NCBI GenBank assembly: GCA_905171695.1
Contig: LR991653.1
Coordinates: 1,464,150-1,528,149 of the forward strand
Direction of reading: 5' to 3'
DNA from: Candidatus Methanoperedentaceae archaeon GB37
GTDB lineage: Archaea > Halobacteriota > Methanosarcinia > Methanosarcinales > EX4572-44
Length of the DNA stretch: 64,000 bases
This document shows positions 60,939-64,000 of the stretch, in pieces (position 1 is the stretch's first letter; each line of letters opens with the position of its first letter). The notes below the pieces were generated by a model. It did no database searches, had not been told where the DNA came from, and saw nothing but the letters and a program-made list of their open reading frames with translations. A program made the translations under genes and the position numbers.

Positions 60939-61451
60939 ATGAATGATTTCGAGCATACTCTTAAAAAATCCTTCAACGAGTTCTTTATCGAAAATAACAT
61001 CAGAGGAATCTGTCACCGCTTGAAACAATCACCATTTGAAACCCAGCTCGTGGATCTCCTGGTAGATTCACTCGATCCTGACTACTATCTTGCTATAGAG
61101 TGTAAGAGCATCGATGCAACCAAAACAAATGCACTCTACTTCACCCAACACTTCACAATCGACAGAAATAATCTCCACCAAGTAGCACGAATAAGCGATT
61201 TCCTGTATCGATCTGGGAGACGGGGCCTTCTCGCAGTCGAACTTCGACTCGGAAGCGGACGGAAGAAGAATGCCTACATGATACCCTGGAGGGAGGTTGT
61301 TGAACGATTCAACAATGGAGTAGGATTCACAATCGACGAGATTCAAGAATACGCCATAATCCAACGAAAGAAGGGTTTGTATGTGATAGATCCCAAGAGG
61401 TGGCAGAATAACAGCAGAATTAAAGAGAAGAATGAGAGACAAGACGGTTAA
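60939..61451 (+). CDS. PD-(D/E)XK-type nuclease, resolvase-like
   Basis: A 170-residue soluble protein. DPDYYLAIECKSID carries the D..ExK catalytic pattern, followed by QVARISDFLYRSGRRGLLAV and an exposed basic turn (RLGSGRKKNAYMIPW). The N-terminus FEHTLKKSFNEFF is helical. Length and layout resemble archaeal Hjc/RecU-like Holliday-junction or restriction-type nucleases. The exact family is uncertain. Confidence 0.65.
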   Translation: MNDFEHTLKKSFNEFFIENNIRGICHRLKQSPFETQLVDLLVDSLDPDYYLAIECKSIDATKTNALYFTQHFTIDRNNLHQVARISDFLYRSGRRGLLAVELRLGSGRKKNAYMIPWREVVERFNNGVGFTIDEIQEYAIIQRKKGLYVIDPKRWQNNSRIKEKNERQDG

Positions 61452-61543
61452 ACAACCAATACTCTTTCCTTAACCACAGCAGTTCGATAACCTCTCTCAG
61501 TATAGGAACTTATTTATCTATCGAGAGAGTTCTCTTTTGATTG

Positions 61544-62191
61544 ATGTGGCGGCTCTCTCTTGTGCTGGCGGTTCTCCTTCTCACCCTCCCCTCTGGTTGT
61601 GTTGATCTCCCAGGATCCTTCTCGGATGTGTCGGTCATAAAACATTCAGAGGCACATGCAGATCAGCCAAGTCCGAGACAAGACCACTCTCTGACACCTG
61701 CTCCAACCCTTGCCCCCACCGAGACGATCACTCCCACAACGCCATCATCAACCCCCAATTCAACCCCCACACCAAGAGAGACCCATAGAGAGACGATCAC
61801 TCCCGCCCCTACCCAGGGATCATCACCTACCCCCACCCCTGCCCGCACACAACCCCCAATGCCAACCATACCTCTACCACCACCGAGACCAGCCGGGGTG
61901 CGTATCAGTGGTCTCGATCTTGTTGATGAGTGGGTGAAGATCACCAACTCTGACACGTCCCCAGTGGCGATGACCGACTGGAAGATCACTGACGATGGCG
62001 AGAAGCACACGTACGTCTTTCCACAGTTCATTTTACAGGCAGGAGGCATTGTGACCCTTTACACAGGGGTGGGAAACGATACCTCTACCGAGTTATACTG
62101 GGGACTCAAGAGCCATGTCTGGAACAACGATGGGGATACAGCATGGCTTTATGATGCTGATGGAGAGCTGGTGGACAGGATGGAGAAGTAG
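61544..62191 (+). CDS. exported lamin-tail-domain protein with Pro/Thr-rich stalk
   Basis: A 215-residue protein: signal peptide ending in a possible lipobox (LVLAVLLLTLPSGC), a ~90-residue linker very rich in Pro and Thr (TPTTPSSTPNSTPTPRETHR), then a lamin-tail domain (VRISGLDLVDEWVKITNSDT, MTDWKITDDGEKHTYVFP, NDGDTAWLYDADGELVDRM). Lamin-tail domains in archaea occur on surface proteins and nucleases. The Cys after the signal could be lipid-modified. Role unknown; it is convergent with the inositol-phosphate synthase gene. Confidence 0.8.
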   Translation: MWRLSLVLAVLLLTLPSGCVDLPGSFSDVSVIKHSEAHADQPSPRQDHSLTPAPTLAPTETITPTTPSSTPNSTPTPRETHRETITPAPTQGSSPTPTPARTQPPMPTIPLPPPRPAGVRISGLDLVDEWVKITNSDTSPVAMTDWKITDDGEKHTYVFPQFILQAGGIVTLYTGVGNDTSTELYWGLKSHVWNNDGDTAWLYDADGELVDRMEK

Positions 62192-62198
62192 CTCAACT

Positions 62199-63326
62199 TC
62201 ATCCTCTCTGGCTTTGTTTTGGTATCTCCTCTTCATCTTCAGAGTTTATGAAGGCTTCAACCATTCTCTTTGCAACCTCGTCCTGGTACTGGACTGGTGG
62301 GTGTTTCATGGTGTATGCAGATATGCCTTTGAGAGGCCCGCCTATCCCACGGTCTATAGCGATCTTGCAGACTCGTATGGCGTCGATTGCAGAGCCAGCG
62401 CTGTTTGGCGAGTCTTCCACAGAGAGTCGGAGTTCTAGGTTTATCGGCACATCGCCAAAGATTCGTCCTTCCATGCGCAGGAAGCATATCTTGTTATCGT
62501 TCTGCCATGGGACATAATCACTTGGTCCAATGTGTATGTTCTCGCTTGGAAGCGGGGTGTCCAGGACTGACTGCACGGCTTCTGTCTTCGATATCCTCTT
62601 GGACTTCAGACGATCCTGGTTGAGCATGTTCAAGAAGTCTGTGTTGCCACCTGTGTTCAACTGGTATGTCCGGTCCAGTTTCACACCCCTCTTCATCATT
62701 AGATTTGCCAGTGCACGGTGCACGATAGTGGCACCGAACTGAGACTTGATGTCATCACCAACTATAGGCAGGCGTCTCTCCTCAAACTTCCGTGCCCATC
62801 TCTCGTCCGATGCGATGAAGACAGGCATGCAATTGATAAATCCTACACCAGCGTCGAGTGCGGCTTGTGCATAGAACCTCGTTGCCTCTTCAGATCCAAC
62901 TGGCATATAATTCACCAGGATATCTGCACCGCTCTTTTCAAGTTCCTTGGCAACGTCACAGGGTTCGCGGTCAGCCACGAGAAAAGTTCTATCACTGGGA
63001 TATCCAAGCATGTGGGAGGAGACACCATCAAGAACGGGTCCCATCTTCACCTCAACGCCGAACTCAGGTAGATCAGGAGAGAAGATCTTTGTGCAATTGG
63101 GTTTTGCAAAGATGGCGTCTCTCAAATCCTTTCCAACCTTCCGCTTATCAACATCAAAGGCTGCTACCACTCGAATATCACTCGCCAGGTAACCACCTAT
63201 CTCATAGTTCATCAAACCAATACAGGCTTCACTACCAACATGTGAATAATACTCAACACCTTGGATCAACGAACTTGCGCAATTTCCAACGCCAGCAATA
63301 GCTATTTTTATCTCACTCAACTGCAC
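62199..63326 (-). CDS. myo-inositol-1-phosphate synthase
   Basis: A 375-residue NAD-dependent enzyme that makes L-myo-inositol-1-phosphate from glucose-6-phosphate, for inositol lipids or the solute di-myo-inositol phosphate. Hallmarks: IAIAGVGNCASSLIQGVEYY (NAD-binding), GDDIKSQFGATIVHRALANL and LNTGGNTDFLNML, then KSKRISKTEAV and VPWQNDNKICFLRMEGRIFG. Length fits the archaeal form. The start MQLSEIKIAIAG at 63326 is normal. Confidence 0.92.
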   Translation of the reverse strand: MQLSEIKIAIAGVGNCASSLIQGVEYYSHVGSEACIGLMNYEIGGYLASDIRVVAAFDVDKRKVGKDLRDAIFAKPNCTKIFSPDLPEFGVEVKMGPVLDGVSSHMLGYPSDRTFLVADREPCDVAKELEKSGADILVNYMPVGSEEATRFYAQAALDAGVGFINCMPVFIASDERWARKFEERRLPIVGDDIKSQFGATIVHRALANLMMKRGVKLDRTYQLNTGGNTDFLNMLNQDRLKSKRISKTEAVQSVLDTPLPSENIHIGPSDYVPWQNDNKICFLRMEGRIFGDVPINLELRLSVEDSPNSAGSAIDAIRVCKIAIDRGIGGPLKGISAYTMKHPPVQYQDEVAKRMVEAFINSEDEEEIPKQSQRG

Positions 63327-63439
63327 AACACCTCTGCTTGGAAACTTTCAAACTAAAATATGCAGCGACCCTATCCGTTCTAATTCCATAAATAAGTTTC
63401 GAGATATTCTTAAGTATCATTAAAGACCGTTATATTTAT

Positions 63440-63658
63440 ATGGAGTCTCTGGACGCTCGTGGGTTGACCTGTCCAATTCCGCTATTCTATGTCAAGCAGA
63501 GGATTGAGAGGATGGAGTCAGGGTCGCTTCTGGAGGTCTTTGCCGATGATGAGAAGGCAAGGAAGACGATTCCGCGGTGGTGTGGGATGCATGGGCACGA
63601 GGTTGTGGAGATCGTTGAGCTGGGCGAATACTTCAAGATACTGATCAGAAAGTCGTAG
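63440..63658 (+). CDS. TusA/SirA-family sulfur-carrier-like protein
   Basis: A 72-residue protein with the family signature: SLDARGLTCPIPLFYVKQRI (CPxP motif with the active cysteine) and LLEVFADDEKARKTIPRWC, ending in a two-strand turn. Members carry persulfide sulfur for tRNA thiolation or cofactor synthesis, or act in redox regulation. It is 13 bases upstream of the next gene, with which it is probably cotranscribed. Confidence 0.9.
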   Translation: MESLDARGLTCPIPLFYVKQRIERMESGSLLEVFADDEKARKTIPRWCGMHGHEVVEIVELGEYFKILIRKS

Positions 63659-63671
63659 GGCTGGGCTGGTA

Positions 63672-64000
63672 ATGGACTTTGTTGAGATTATACGAAGTGA
63701 GATAGCAGCAGAGATAGATCCACGAGAGGGCAACTGTGGCACATGCCATCGTACACTCAGGGCAATCTCAAAGCACGGAGGATACGCTTCCGCATGGGAG
63801 CGCCCAGAGGGGATACGGGCACAGATCATCGACCCGCGCGGTGAGGTTGTGGGGGAGGGTGAAGGCATCACGTGGCCACCTGCAATACTTTTCGCAATGG
63901 TTGAAGGTGGATTCTACAGAGAGAATCTTCGAGAGACCCTGCTTGAATCACTCCAGTGTTTGATCGATATGGAAGAGGTCTCGAAGATCTATGGGTATGG
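63672..64000 (+). CDS. unknown protein, N-terminal part
   Basis: An open frame from ATG 63672 running off the right edge (109 codons visible). It begins MDFVEIIRSEIAAEID, has a CGTCH motif (EGNCGTCHRTLRAI) and AILFAMVEGGFYRENLRETL. One CxxCH pattern could bind haem or metal but is not enough for a call. It follows the TusA-like gene closely. I do not recognise the family. Confidence 0.6.
   Translation, partial: MDFVEIIRSEIAAEIDPREGNCGTCHRTLRAISKHGGYASAWERPEGIRAQIIDPRGEVVGEGEGITWPPAILFAMVEGGFYRENLRETLLESLQCLIDMEEVSKIYGY

Overview
The window reads as a mesophilic-type euryarchaeal chromosome. Supporting genes are an Orc1/Cdc6 initiator, RpoF (Rpb4), ribosomal protein L21e, Pus10, GatCAB, an archaeal RNase P RNA, myo-inositol-phosphate synthase and a PGF-CTERM surface-anchor signal. 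A CfbB-like amidotransferase (21.9-23.4 kb) suggests coenzyme F430 synthesis, so a methanogen, ANME or alkane-oxidising lineage with methyl-coenzyme M reductase is my best guess. That placement is inference; no mcr gene lies in the window.

Layout. 0-6.5 kb: the tail of a PurM-like gene, a KAP-type NTPase with HEAT repeats, orc1/cdc6 beside an origin recognition box, then a decaying type III-A CRISPR remnant (cas10/csm1 with four single-base slips and a csm2 stub). No CRISPR array is visible. 6.5-10 kb: an IS6-family relic, an IS630-family relic and an intact IS1634-type transposase. 10-18.1 kb: core informational genes (rpoF, rpl21e, pus10, an HD phosphohydrolase, rnpB, gatCAB). 18.2-21.9 kb: a second graveyard (frameshifted zinc-finger/pRiA4b-like gene, integrase stub, IS5-family relic carrying three double-hairpin insertions, leuD/hacB, second IS6 relic). 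21.9-23.4 kb: cfbB.

23.5-38.8 kb is the most striking region: eight secreted or surface genes on one strand, six of which carry cohesin and/or dockerin modules. They include a 2,422-residue protein with a papain-like (C1A) peptidase domain, and end with a cohesin protein bearing PGF-pre-PGF and PGF-CTERM segments that would anchor it to the cell surface. Two sequence classes of cohesin and two of dockerin are visible. This looks like a cellulosome-like assembly architecture without any recognisable glycoside hydrolase.

38.9-41.6 kb: ArsR regulator, an operator-like inverted repeat, a DUF318-type permease and four small thioredoxin-like proteins, probably a metal(loid) handling operon. 41.8-49 kb: a phytoene-desaturase-like flavoprotein, a broken ArsA-type ATPase, a B12-binding radical SAM protein, an alkaline-phosphatase-superfamily membrane protein and two poorly known genes.

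49.2-59.3 kb: an almost complete anaerobic cobalamin corrin-ring cluster (cbiC, A, H, G, F, L, T) joined to a Co/Ni ECF transporter (cbiO, Q, small peptide, N-like, M), divergent from cbiD-cbiE. Chelatase (cbiX/K) and cbiJ are not here. 59.3-64 kb: an XRE-CBS regulator, an M50-like membrane protein with an altered zinc motif, a PD-(D/E)XK-type nuclease, a lamin-tail lipoprotein-like protein, inositol-phosphate synthase, a TusA-like protein and a truncated unknown gene.
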